Source: an uncultured bacterium
GTDB taxonomy: Bacteria; Patescibacteriota; Dojkabacteria; B142; OLB20
Assembly (NCBI GenBank): GCA_937889205.1
Contig: CALARN010000161.1
Span: 1-37,486 of the forward strand
Direction of reading: 5' to 3'
Length of the DNA: 37,486 bases
The translations under genes were made by a program, and so were the position numbers. Positions within the stretch are counted from its first letter, which is position 1, and every line of letters begins with the position of its first letter. Shown piece after piece: positions 15,943 to 24,649 of the stretch. A model generated the notes under the pieces. The model ran no database searches, was not told the origin of the DNA, and saw only the letters and a list, made by a program, of their open reading frames with translations.

Positions 15943-16335
15943 ATGGATAATAAATATTTTTATGCAAAAGGTAGAAGAAAAACATCAGTAGCTGGTGTAA
16001 GAGTCATGGAAGGCAAAGGCGAAGTAACAATAAATGGTAAGCCATTTAACGAGTACTTCAAATGGGAAACAGATAGAAGAGATGTTTTAGCTCCTTTAGC
16101 TGCTACCGAGTTACTAGATAAAATGTACTTTACAGTAAGAGTTTCTGGTGGAGGTATAAAAGGTCAAAAAGATGCTGTTGTACACGGGCTTGCAAGAGCT
16201 CTAGTAAAAATGGATAAAGATCTTAAGCCTGTACTTAAGACGAAGGGCTTTATGACTAGAGATGACAGAATGGTTGAAAGAAAACATACTGGTTTGAGAA
16301 AAGCTAGAAAATCACCTCAGTATTCTAAGCGTTAA
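15943..16335 (+). CDS. rpsI: 30S ribosomal protein S9
   Basis: S9 (uS9) reaches P-site tRNA with its C-terminal tail. The protein is 130 aa. YFYAKGRRKTSVAGVRVMEGKG, then VSGGGIKGQKDAVVHGLARAL, and the tail RKARKSPQYSKR ending in the conserved Lys-Arg. Last gene of the ribosomal cluster; a strong terminator follows. Confidence 0.97.
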   Translation: MDNKYFYAKGRRKTSVAGVRVMEGKGEVTINGKPFNEYFKWETDRRDVLAPLAATELLDKMYFTVRVSGGGIKGQKDAVVHGLARALVKMDKDLKPVLKTKGFMTRDDRMVERKHTGLRKARKSPQYSKR

Positions 16336-16363
16336 AAAGGTAGTTATAAATTAAATATAAAAG

Positions 16364-16384
16364 ACGGGCTTCGGTCCGTTTTTT
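16364..16384 (+). terminator. Terminator with UUCG tetraloop after rpsI, also usable in reverse
   Basis: Stem ACGGGC (16364-16369) pairs with GTCCGT (16374-16379), including one G-U pair, around the very stable c(UUCG)g loop, followed by a T6 run (16379-16384). On the minus strand the A-rich flank becomes TTTTATATTT, so it can also end the convergent MFS gene that stops at 16386. Confidence 0.88.
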
Positions 16385-16385
16385 G

Positions 16386-17606
16386 TTAGTATTTGTCAGA
16401 CAGATTATTCGTTTTTATGGGACTTCGATTTGAAATAGTAGAGTATAGTAGAGTAAGGGAAACTATGATAGCAATTGCTCCTAGTAGCATCTTGAGATAA
16501 CCTGAGTCAACGATTAATCCTGCTAAGGGTGACAACAAAATTAATGGAAGTTTTATTAGCATAGCTATTGTTGAAAGCGTTGTCGCTCTATACATTGAAG
16601 GTGTTTGTTCGTTAATAATTATCGTAATCCAACTATAGGTGAATGTGCCAGCTAATGACATCAAGATAGCCGCTAAAAAAGCGATAATCTGATTATTTGT
16701 GCTGAACATGATTAAGCATAAAACCATAATCGCACCTAGACCAAGAATTGCGGAAAAGTCAGATATTTTTTTTCTAAATTTCGGGAGATAGTTTATAGTG
16801 ATTGCCGAAATAATTCCGTAAATTACAAAAATAGCACCCATAGACAATGCGTCAAATTGAAATTCAAGAAGTATGGCTGGCTTCATGAAGCCCCATCCGT
16901 AGAGATAGTCTACCCCTAGAAGTATGATAATTAGTATAAAGTATGGTTTTAACACTGGTCTAAGTAATTGTTTAAATCCTGTGCGGGTTTGAAGCCAATA
17001 ATTCTTCCAAGAAAACTTTATTGTATCTACTTTGGGTTCGGTCATCTTAAAACTGGAAATAGTACCGATTAGAAAGGTGAGGGCCCATAATAAGAAAGGT
17101 AGTCGCGGATTATAACTTGCTGCGATGGCTCCAATACCTGCTGCAATAATAAATGCAATTGCTTTTATTGAAATGCTAAATGAGTAAACCTTGTCGAAAC
17201 CATATTTAGATTTGTTATCAATTAAGGAATCATATGCGAAAGCCTCTGCAGTTCCTGAATAAAGAGCTAGGCCTGTAAACAACAACAAATTACTACTAAA
17301 AAGAACCAATGATGAATTTGCTAGACTCATTGTAATTAGGCTTATAAAAACAATCAAAAAAGATAGTTGAATTGTTTTCTTTTTGCCTAGTAAATCTGCA
17401 AATGCGCCACTAGGGATTTCTAGTAGCATACCAAGACATAAAGCAATTGCGTCAATTATTCCCAATTCCGTATAGCTAAAATACATTAAGAAGAGGAAAA
17501 TCCAGTTACCTTCAGTGAAAAAACTATCATGAATGTATGAAAAAAGATAATACAATCTAATATTGGGAACATCTATTCCCGGAATTTTTTTAAGTAGTTT
17601 TTTCAA
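16386..17606 (-). CDS. Major facilitator superfamily transporter
   Basis: A 12-helix secondary transporter of the inner membrane, 406 aa; substrate unknown. MFS motif A is present between helices 2 and 3 as GAFADLLGKKK, preceded by EIPS. Hydrophobic helices alternate through the whole length, with the central cytosolic loop at about residues 190-215. Translation starts at TTG 17606, since the next Met (residue 41) is already inside helix 1. The gene stands alone, convergent to rpsI and divergent from the flavoprotein gene, with 65 bp between. Efflux is a common role for this branch, but nothing here fixes the substrate. Confidence 0.85.
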   Translation of the reverse strand: MKKLLKKIPGIDVPNIRLYYLFSYIHDSFFTEGNWIFLFLMYFSYTELGIIDAIALCLGMLLEIPSGAFADLLGKKKTIQLSFLIVFISLITMSLANSSLVLFSSNLLLFTGLALYSGTAEAFAYDSLIDNKSKYGFDKVYSFSISIKAIAFIIAAGIGAIAASYNPRLPFLLWALTFLIGTISSFKMTEPKVDTIKFSWKNYWLQTRTGFKQLLRPVLKPYFILIIILLGVDYLYGWGFMKPAILLEFQFDALSMGAIFVIYGIISAITINYLPKFRKKISDFSAILGLGAIMVLCLIMFSTNNQIIAFLAAILMSLAGTFTYSWITIIINEQTPSMYRATTLSTIAMLIKLPLILLSPLAGLIVDSGYLKMLLGAIAIIVSLTLLYSTISNRSPIKTNNLSDKY

Positions 17607-17659
17607 CGCTATTAATACGATTCAATGAACTTATAATACATTAAATACTTTAGTTTTGG

Positions 17660-17665
17660 TAGAAT
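17660..17665 (+). promoter_or_regulatory. Possible -10 box giving a leaderless flavoprotein mRNA
   Basis: TAGAAT lies 6 nt before the ATG at 17672, so transcription would start at or next to the A of the start codon. There is no convincing -35. A second TATAAT at 17632-17637 could give a leader of about 30 nt instead. Confidence 0.35.
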
Positions 17666-17671
17666 GAAGTC

Positions 17672-18964
17672 ATGGGAAAATCAACTGAAACTGAAAATTA
17701 TTATGATGTAATTATCTTGGGTGGAGGGGCGGCGGGGATTACAGCTGCGATTTCTACAAAAAGACATCATCCTCAACTTAGTGTCTTAATCGTCGATCAA
17801 ACATTTGCTTTGGGTAGAAAGATACTAGTTTCTGGAGCAGGCAGATGCAACATAACTAATGGCAATTTGGCTAAGGATGATTGGCGTAAAAGGTACTATT
17901 GTGACACTCCACAATTACTCGATAGTGTGTTTGCACAGTTTGGATATAACGAAATCATAGCTTACTTTGAAGACTTAGGGATAAAGCTTTATGAAGAGCA
18001 AAAGAATAATAATGGAAAAATATTTCCAATTACTGATTCTGCTAAAAATGTTGTTGCCCTTCTCATAGATGAATTACAAAGACTCGGTGTAGTTATTAGT
18101 ATAGAAAGTAGTTGTACTAAGGTGACAAAATCAAATTCATTGTTTCAGCTACAGATTAATAAAGAAAATCGTCACCGATTATTTACAAGCAAGTATTTGA
18201 TATGCGCAACTGGTGGAAAAACTTATCCGGCATTAGGTTCAGACGGAAGTGGTTATGATTTAATAAAAGACTTAGGTCATGCAATTTTATCGCCTGTTCC
18301 TGCGGCTGGTCCTTTAATCAGTAAAGATAGGATTTGTCATGAATTGCAAGGGGTTAAAACTAATGTAAGTGCATCATTAATTATTGATGGCAAGATACAG
18401 AAATCGGGGATAGATGATTTATTATTTACTCAATACGGAGTATCTGGGAGCTTAATTTTCAATTTCTCAAGACATGTGTCCACGAAATTTAATAGAGGGG
18501 AAAGTGGTACAAAGATATTTGTAGTTGTCGATTTTTTACCGACTATTACAAGACTTGAGCTTTCAAAATATCTACAAAAACAGTGGGATAAAAGACCGGG
18601 GCAAACAGTTGTTAATTCATTATTAGGTATTCTTAATGCTAAGATAGCAAGCGTGTTATGTCGGCAAGGGGGAATTAATCCTGTTAAGCAGGTTAAAGAT
18701 ATCAACCAAGATGTTCAAAAGGCGATAATTGAAAAAATTAAAGCATATAAGATAGAAATAGTTGGAACAAAGGGCTGGAATGAATCTGAATTCACAGCGG
18801 GAGGAGTAAGGGCAGCAGAAATAAACCCTAAAACTTTAGCTTCATACCTTGTCCAAGGTTTATATCTTTGTGGTGAAGTTATAAATGTAGATGGGGATGT
18901 GGGGGGCTTCAATTTGTCTTGGGCATGGGCCTCTGGGTATCTTGCAGGTAAATTAATAGAGTAG
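17672..18964 (+). CDS. YhiN/HI0933-family FAD-dependent oxidoreductase
   Basis: A flavoprotein of the HI0933/YhiN (BaiN-like) family, probably cytosolic; reaction unknown. The protein is 430 aa, family length. FAD-binding GGGAAG is at residues 17-22. The family marks are GRKILVSGAGRCNITN, ATGGKTYPALGSDGSGY, and the C-terminal TAGGV followed by GLYLCGEVINVDGDVGGFN and WAWASG, which closes the FAD site. Start ATG fits the Rossmann fold. Its stop codon is just before the lemA promoter. Not part of an evident pathway here. Confidence 0.88.
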   Translation: MGKSTETENYYDVIILGGGAAGITAAISTKRHHPQLSVLIVDQTFALGRKILVSGAGRCNITNGNLAKDDWRKRYYCDTPQLLDSVFAQFGYNEIIAYFEDLGIKLYEEQKNNNGKIFPITDSAKNVVALLIDELQRLGVVISIESSCTKVTKSNSLFQLQINKENRHRLFTSKYLICATGGKTYPALGSDGSGYDLIKDLGHAILSPVPAAGPLISKDRICHELQGVKTNVSASLIIDGKIQKSGIDDLLFTQYGVSGSLIFNFSRHVSTKFNRGESGTKIFVVVDFLPTITRLELSKYLQKQWDKRPGQTVVNSLLGILNAKIASVLCRQGGINPVKQVKDINQDVQKAIIEKIKAYKIEIVGTKGWNESEFTAGGVRAAEINPKTLASYLVQGLYLCGEVINVDGDVGGFNLSWAWASGYLAGKLIE

Positions 18965-18967
18965 TTA

Positions 18968-18996
18968 TTGTCAGCGAAATCTTCATAGCGTATAAT
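18968..18996 (+). promoter_or_regulatory. Sigma-70-type promoter for lemA
   Basis: TTGTCA (18968-18973), a 17-bp spacer, and TATAAT (18991-18996). The predicted start is near 19003, with a 24-nt AU-rich leader lacking any Shine-Dalgarno before the lemA ATG. Confidence 0.75.
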
Positions 18997-19026
18997 TTTA
19001 TTATCTATTTTTTATTTAGTTTATCT

Positions 19027-19602
19027 ATGGAACTACTCTTACCGTTATTGGTAGTTTGCGGCGGTGTTTTAATTGTCGCAATTATTGCAGGTATTGCCTT
19101 ATACAATGGTTTAATTCAACTTAAGGTGTTAGTTGACGAAGCTTGGAGTGGCATTGATGTGCAACTTAAGCGCAGATATGACTTAATTCCAAATTTGGTC
19201 GAAACTGTAAAGGGCTATGCATCTCACGAGAAAGAGACTTTTGAGAAAATCGCCCAGTTAAGATCTTCGGCTATGGGGGCAACAGGAGTAGAAGAAAAAG
19301 GTAAGATTGAAGCTGAACTTACCTCTACTCTTAAAACTCTTTTTGCTGTTGCAGAAAGCTATCCTGAATTGAAGGCTAATGAAAATTTTAAAGAGCTGCA
19401 GAATTCTTTAACTTCAATTGAAGAGGAAATTCAAGGGGCAAGAAGATATTACAATGGTACTGTAAGAGATTACAACACCAAAATTATGGTATTTCCTAAC
19501 AATGTTTTCGCAGGCATGCTTGGTTTTAAGGCAAGAGAATTTTTTGCTGCTGAAGAAGAAGCTAAGGCGAATGTTAAAGTTGATTTTTCTAGCGGGAAAT
19601 AA
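19027..19602 (+). CDS. lemA: LemA family protein
   Basis: LemA proteins are helical, membrane-anchored proteins of unsettled function, often next to membrane proteins with a Gly-rich tail. The protein is 191 aa: one membrane helix at residues about 3-27, then the family signature DEAWSGIDVQLKRRYDLIPNLV (residues about 38-59) and ETVKGYASHE. The helical core keeps RRYYNGTVRDYNTKIMVFP, and the ending GFKAREFF is typical. It is in one operon with the DUF2207 protein downstream, which is the common LemA partner. Confidence 0.94.
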   Translation: MELLLPLLVVCGGVLIVAIIAGIALYNGLIQLKVLVDEAWSGIDVQLKRRYDLIPNLVETVKGYASHEKETFEKIAQLRSSAMGATGVEEKGKIEAELTSTLKTLFAVAESYPELKANENFKELQNSLTSIEEEIQGARRYYNGTVRDYNTKIMVFPNNVFAGMLGFKAREFFAAEEEAKANVKVDFSSGK

Positions 19603-19628
19603 ATTTAATAAATTTTAACTGTCACGAA

Positions 19629-21731
19629 ATGAAAACAGCAAGTGATTGTTTGCAGTATGTATTTTCAAGAGCAATCCTTGCTGTTGCTTTGTTGTTAGGG
19701 TTTGCTGTTTTATTGCCACAATCAATACTGGCTCAATCTGGAGTCTATGACCGCTACGATGTTAAAGTAGAAGTTTTAAATGACTCAAGTATGATGGTCA
19801 CTGAGTCGATTGAAATTACTTTTAACGGTACTTTTAGTTTTGTTACCAGAGACATACCTCTAGTTGATACAGAAAAATCCCAAATATGTGAAAAAAGCGA
19901 TTCTATACAATGTGGTGGATTTTCATACATTCAATGGATTGAGCTTCGTAATCAAGCGGGAGAAATTGTCCCTGACAATCAATACACATTTACCCGCTCA
20001 GAAAGCGATACTAATTTAGATTTGAATCTTAAGTGGACATTTGCTGAAGACGGTAGAGAGTTTGTAAATGAAAAGTTTAAATATACTCTAAAATATCAGG
20101 TGTTTGGTGCAATTGGATACTTTGATAATTATGATTTGTTCTATTGGAATATGTTACCTGCAGATAGACCGGCATCAATAACTGAATCGTCAATGCAGAT
20201 AATATTCCCAAAAGATATTGCGTTAACTGACTCAGATATATCAGTTCCCGTAGCTACTTATGACTATGCTATAGATTATTCGAAAAAATATAATAGCATT
20301 TCTAAAGCAGTCGAAATTGAAACTGGTGTTATACCGGCAAGTCAAAATTTTACAGTATTAATAAAGTTTCCTAAAGGTGTTGTAGAGCAACCGGGTACAA
20401 TTAAATTTATCTCAAATAAGACCCCTTTAGATGTTGAAATGGATGGTGTATTGATTAATGATGTTGGAGAATTATTGACTGGTGTTGTCCCAGGTAAGCA
20501 TACATTAAAGATATCAGTAGGTAGTTTTGATAGCTATAAGTACGATTCGATAGTCAAACATGTAGAAGTCAAAGCCGGAGAGACAACAGAAGTAGAATTT
20601 CATTTCCAAGAATCACCTGTTTGGGCAATATTAAACACATTAAACATCATTTGTGGAGTTTTGGGCTGCTTTATTTTTCCGGCTGGATTGATTTTTCTCT
20701 ACATGAAATGGCGTGCTAGGGGAAGAGATAAAGGCAGAAGAGCGACGATTGTGCCTATGTATTCGCCACCAGAAAATATGCATCCATATCTATTAGGTTC
20801 TTTAAAAGATGAGAGTGTGGATACTGCTGATATTTCAGGAACGATTATTGACTTAGCCTATCGTGGATATATAAAAATTAGAGAATTCAAAACAGGCAAG
20901 ATTTTAGGTTTGGGGGGAAGCTATGACTATGAGTTTATTAAGCAAAAAGATTTTAATACAGGGACAACAGATACGGAGTCGCAACTTTTGCAAGATATTT
21001 TTGGCACAAAAGAAAGAGTTGTAATGTCAACAGATTTAAAAGAGAAGTTTTATGTAAAATTACCTAGTCTTAAAACCATGATTTATGAAGAAATGACTAA
21101 GGCTAAGTACTTTACAGAAAATCCAGATAAAGTACGAGGCAAATACACACTAACAGGAACCGCACTTGTCACAATTGCGGTAATATTATTGTTTTCTATT
21201 GGTATGTTCGGTTTTGTAGTTTATGTTGTGATAACAGCTATTATTAGCTGTATATTACTTGGAATTGCTTTTTTAATATTTGCCCAATATATGCCCGCTA
21301 AAACTGAGTTAGGTTCAAAGGCTTTAGAGCATATACTTGGTTTTAAGATGTATATGGAGATAGCGGAGAGGTTTAGAGTGCAGAATCTTACCCCTGAAAC
21401 CTTTGAAAAATATTTATCATATGCAGTGGTTTTTGGTATTGAAAAGCAATGGGCAGATAAATTTAAAGATATTTACAAAAATAAGCCTGAATGGTTTGAC
21501 ACAGATAGGAATGAGTTGTGGAATGCCTATATTCTATCTAATGCATTAAGAAGCTTTTCCACGATTTCTGCAAATGCCTTAGCAGTTAGAGATCAAAGTA
21601 GCTACCGTTCAAGTAGTTCGGGGTGGGGTTCAACGGGATTTGGTGGCGGCGGCGGTTGGTCAGGAGGTGGAGGTTTTTCAGGTGGCTTCTCAGGAGGTGG
21701 AGGCGGTGGCGGTGGCTCAGGGTGGGGTTAA
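19629..21731 (+). CDS. DUF2207 membrane protein with Gly-rich tail
   Basis: A predicted membrane protein of unknown function, 700 aa. A signal peptide occupies residues about 1-36 (a long hydrophobic run ending LAQS). An extracytoplasmic beta-rich DUF2207 domain runs to about 330, with RYDVKVEVLNDSSMMVTESI and the TFSFVTRDIPL strand. One helix follows at about 332-358, a cytosolic region at 360-505, two helices at about 508-555, and a Ser/Gly tail at about 658-700. A PEGA-like stretch lies at about 255-315 (TPLDVEMDGVLINDVG), just before the first helix. The LemA-DUF2207 pairing and the GGGGGG-type tail are characteristic. Only 26 nt separate it from lemA. Confidence 0.85.
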   Translation: MKTASDCLQYVFSRAILAVALLLGFAVLLPQSILAQSGVYDRYDVKVEVLNDSSMMVTESIEITFNGTFSFVTRDIPLVDTEKSQICEKSDSIQCGGFSYIQWIELRNQAGEIVPDNQYTFTRSESDTNLDLNLKWTFAEDGREFVNEKFKYTLKYQVFGAIGYFDNYDLFYWNMLPADRPASITESSMQIIFPKDIALTDSDISVPVATYDYAIDYSKKYNSISKAVEIETGVIPASQNFTVLIKFPKGVVEQPGTIKFISNKTPLDVEMDGVLINDVGELLTGVVPGKHTLKISVGSFDSYKYDSIVKHVEVKAGETTEVEFHFQESPVWAILNTLNIICGVLGCFIFPAGLIFLYMKWRARGRDKGRRATIVPMYSPPENMHPYLLGSLKDESVDTADISGTIIDLAYRGYIKIREFKTGKILGLGGSYDYEFIKQKDFNTGTTDTESQLLQDIFGTKERVVMSTDLKEKFYVKLPSLKTMIYEEMTKAKYFTENPDKVRGKYTLTGTALVTIAVILLFSIGMFGFVVYVVITAIISCILLGIAFLIFAQYMPAKTELGSKALEHILGFKMYMEIAERFRVQNLTPETFEKYLSYAVVFGIEKQWADKFKDIYKNKPEWFDTDRNELWNAYILSNALRSFSTISANALAVRDQSSYRSSSSGWGSTGFGGGGGWSGGGGFSGGFSGGGGGGGGSGWG

Positions 21732-21760
21732 ATTTGTACTTGGTTCTTGTTGGCGTTTAA

Positions 21761-21792
21761 TGCAAGAATAGATACATTCTGCGCAAATTTTA
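21761..21792 (+). terminator. Weak terminator-like hairpin after the DUF2207 gene
   Basis: AGAAT pairs with ATTCT, extended by TGC/GCA with bulges (21761-21785), followed by AATTTTAA. The stem is imperfect and the T-run short, so this is a weak call. Confidence 0.25.
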
Positions 21793-21813
21793 ATGTTCAA
21801 ACATTTCATATAA

Positions 21814-23232
21814 GTGACGAAGTCGATTATCAAAGTCGCTTTTTGGGGACTACTGTCAATAGTATTGTTAGCAGTTGCCATTCCGACTTTCACCGTAAAA
21901 TTAGGTGAAGACTATTACCGTATTCGTAACCTTTCCCCTAGTGATTTTTTTCCAGAATTTTTGGTACAAGAATATGCCTTTGCCCCTTCGATAGAATTAC
22001 AAGGGGGTAGTATTGGCACTGTTGAGGTTGATATGGATAATATTGGCGAGTCTGATCAATTAACAAATTTCCAAATTAATAGAAATAATTTCGTTTATCG
22101 TTTGAATGTGTTTCAGAATTTTTTAAAGCGTGGTTTTAAAACACTTAATTACGATTTGCAAGAGGCAATCAGTACTGATAATTCAGAATATAAATTATTG
22201 GTAAAATTTCCAGGATTCATTGACAAAGATAGGTTATCGATTTTTACAACTCCGGGAAGTGTCTCTGTTTGGGTAGATGACTCGTTGAATGCTGATCCAA
22301 ACATGACTGAAGAAGAAAAGGCTGCTAAACCATATGGGTTAAGACGCATATCAAATATTACTAATGAAGATATTGCTTCAGTAAATGTCGTAACCGACTC
22401 AAGTTGTTACTATGATAAACCAGAATCACCAAGAAATTTCTGTGTACGCATGACTTTTAAAGCTAGTGCACAATCTAAGTTTAATGAAGGGTTTTTAGCT
22501 AATCCAACCGGTAACTATCCTGCAATTTTGTTTGTTGATCAAGCCCCTGTGGCCGTAAAATCTACCGGTCAAGTCTTAGATACAGTCAATCCAGGATTAA
22601 CAATTGATTGGTATTTATTAATTGACGATGATTACGAGACTACCGCAATCTTAGCCTCTGTATTAAACGATAGGCCATTAGGTGACAATGTACTCTTGAA
22701 TGATTTTAATAGCTTAGAAGCAACCGCAGGAGTAGAAACTTTAAAGTATATTGAAATTGCATTAATTTCAACTTTCTTAGTAGTAAATGTATTACTGCTG
22801 GTATATTTTAAGAAACGCGGCTGGTTAGCTGTAATACTTAACATTTTGTTTGCTATTTTTGCTGTGGCTATTATGAAAATTTTTGGATTAGTTCTTGATA
22901 CCGCATTAATTCTTGGTGGCTTGGTATCGTTCTTAGCATTTCTTAGCTTTGTAACATACATGCTTTATCAAGTTAGAACTGCAGCAAGTGGAGGAATTAG
23001 TGAAGATGAAATCGAAGAGTTATACCAAAACACAAAGAAACACTTCACATACTTGACCATAACTACTTGTATATTGGCATTTATCATGTCGAATTTTGCA
23101 CCAGCTTTTATGCTTAGTATGTTTATTGGCTTCGGCTTTGGTATCATCGCCGGATACCTTGTATTAAGTTTTCCTGGTGTTCATTTATTAAAAATCTTAT
23201 TTTTAAAATCTTTGGCATGGAAAATTTGGTAA
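21814..23232 (+). CDS. secD: Divergent SecD, protein-export accessory subunit
   Basis: SecD works with SecF and SecYEG in proton-driven late steps of export. The protein is 472 aa, with one helix (about 5-28), a large extracytoplasmic region, then five helices (from about 311), the SecD topology. Marks are IELQGGSIGTVEVD (the SecD LDLxGG motif) and LLVKFPGFIDKDRL (normally VELPGVxDxxxA). Odd: the membrane segment that normally carries AVDANVLIxERIRE reads FLSFVTYMLYQVRT here, so the proton-relay Asp is not visible. Translation starts at GTG. The next gene overlaps by 16 bp and has SecF topology. A non-SecD member of the RND-like superfamily is the alternative. Confidence 0.7.
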   Translation: MTKSIIKVAFWGLLSIVLLAVAIPTFTVKLGEDYYRIRNLSPSDFFPEFLVQEYAFAPSIELQGGSIGTVEVDMDNIGESDQLTNFQINRNNFVYRLNVFQNFLKRGFKTLNYDLQEAISTDNSEYKLLVKFPGFIDKDRLSIFTTPGSVSVWVDDSLNADPNMTEEEKAAKPYGLRRISNITNEDIASVNVVTDSSCYYDKPESPRNFCVRMTFKASAQSKFNEGFLANPTGNYPAILFVDQAPVAVKSTGQVLDTVNPGLTIDWYLLIDDDYETTAILASVLNDRPLGDNVLLNDFNSLEATAGVETLKYIEIALISTFLVVNVLLLVYFKKRGWLAVILNILFAIFAVAIMKIFGLVLDTALILGGLVSFLAFLSFVTYMLYQVRTAASGGISEDEIEELYQNTKKHFTYLTITTCILAFIMSNFAPAFMLSMFIGFGFGIIAGYLVLSFPGVHLLKILFLKSLAWKIW

Positions 23233-24152
23233 AAAAAATATCTGCTACAACAACTGCTTGGATTGTTCTAGTATTAATTGTTTTAAGCTTAGCATCTCTG
23301 CTACTGTTTAAATTAAACCTAGGTCCTGAGTTTTCGTCAGCCAGAGTGATAGTTGCTCAACTTGATCATGAAGAGTCTTTAAAAGATATTGAGAGTAAGG
23401 CTAATGAAATCATTAGGCCTGCAGCAATAACAAAAGAAAGTACAAGTAAGTTTTACTTTTATTTTCAAAATACTAATGAACTTGAAATAACAGCATTTGC
23501 AGACAAATTTGCTGAAGTTCAGCCTGGTGTATTAACTGTTAAAGACTATAATTTCTCATATTCAGGCGAAATATTCATAGTTGAAAGAGTAATAATCATT
23601 GCTGTTATTGCATTGATAATTCATCTTGTCTATGTCGCGATAACATTTAAAGATACAGGTTTAAAAAGAATGGATTTACTACCATTGTTAAGTGTTGAGT
23701 TATTTAGTTTAGGAATAGCTGTATTGTTATTATTTGGGGTGGGTAGCGCATTAGGTGAGCTTGGTTTGGTAATGGATAGCATTTACTGGGTAATCTTTTT
23801 AATAGCAGTCGCTATAGTAATTATTTTTAGAATTTATGTGCTACTAAGGTATCGAGATATGCTAAAAAAGCAGTCAAGTAACAAGTTTGTTGATGTATAT
23901 AAACAGATGTTTAAAAAGTATTGGCCAGAATTTGTCTTTATATTCTGTTTAGCTATTATTGTTTGCGTGTTACCTTTAACAGTATTAGGAACTAAATATT
24001 TATTAGCTGCAATATTGGTATTAGTGGCAATACTATTTTCAATTTTCAACTTTATTTTCTTAGAAAGATATTTTTTAGAGTTCCTTCAAGGTTCTAAATT
24101 TCTATCAGAAGAGAAAATTAAATCAAAATCAAGCTTATTAAAAAAGTGGTAA
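23217..24152 (+). CDS. secF: Divergent SecF-like protein
   Basis: Called SecF mainly from partner and topology: 311 aa, one helix at about 12-32, an extracytoplasmic domain of about 85 residues, then five helices from about 118. It overlaps the SecD-like gene by 16 bp. SecF's LDFxGG motif is not recognisable, and the SxNDTVVVFDRIRE motif of helix 4 is replaced by hydrophobic sequence ending LLRYRDML. The segment before helix 2 (TVKDYNFSYSGEIF) sits where SecF has its VGPxVGxEL motif. Moderate confidence in the family; low confidence that it works by the classical proton-relay mechanism. Confidence 0.6.
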   Translation: MENLVKKISATTTAWIVLVLIVLSLASLLLFKLNLGPEFSSARVIVAQLDHEESLKDIESKANEIIRPAAITKESTSKFYFYFQNTNELEITAFADKFAEVQPGVLTVKDYNFSYSGEIFIVERVIIIAVIALIIHLVYVAITFKDTGLKRMDLLPLLSVELFSLGIAVLLLFGVGSALGELGLVMDSIYWVIFLIAVAIVIIFRIYVLLRYRDMLKKQSSNKFVDVYKQMFKKYWPEFVFIFCLAIIVCVLPLTVLGTKYLLAAILVLVAILFSIFNFIFLERYFLEFLQGSKFLSEEKIKSKSSLLKKW

Positions 24153-24649
24153 TTAAAGATTTAACCGTTGCTGAAGTTGATGCTTTCTATAATTCATTCT
24201 CATTATTGATGCGTGAGGGTTACGGGCAATTCCCGCATGAGTTGCGAGAATTCTTTTTGACGCATGATTATTTAAAAGATAATTTTGTTAATTGGTTAAA
24301 TCGAAACATTCGCAAAATTCTTATCTCAATAGAAGCCGATGGTCGTGTCTCAGGTTTTTTAATTGGAGATCACACCTACGGCGGAGTTGCCTTTATAAGC
24401 TGGATTGGTGTTTTACCTGAATTTCGTAATCAAGGCATTGCTTCTCAATTGATGAAGCTCTATGAAATTTATGTAAAATCTAAGCAAGCACATTTAATTG
24501 AATTATTCACCTATGAAGCAATGAAGCAGTTTTATGAAAAGCGTGGTTTTATCGAAATTGGCAGACGCAAGCAAGGCTTCTACGGGCAATTAAATCTCAT
24601 TATGAATAAAGAGATTGGTGATTGGAATATAGACAAATTACCTAGATAA
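24146..24649 (+). CDS. GNAT family N-acetyltransferase
   Basis: Transfers an acetyl group from acetyl-CoA to an unknown amine. The protein is 167 aa. The acetyl-CoA pyrophosphate-binding motif is visible as VLPEFRNQGIASQLM (R/QxxGxA type), preceded by the beta-4 strand AFISWIG and followed by FYEKRGF, the usual GNAT closing motif. The GTG start at 24146 overlaps the end of secF, so it is probably cotranscribed. Its 3' end overlaps the convergent sufS by 12 bp. Substrate cannot be judged. Confidence 0.85.
   Translation: MVIKDLTVAEVDAFYNSFSLLMREGYGQFPHELREFFLTHDYLKDNFVNWLNRNIRKILISIEADGRVSGFLIGDHTYGGVAFISWIGVLPEFRNQGIASQLMKLYEIYVKSKQAHLIELFTYEAMKQFYEKRGFIEIGRRKQGFYGQLNLIMNKEIGDWNIDKLPR

Noticed and set aside
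21597..21728. GGT/GGC-rich stretch as a DNA repeat
   Set aside because: It encodes the Ser/Gly-rich C-terminal tail usual for this protein type, and the repeat units are irregular.
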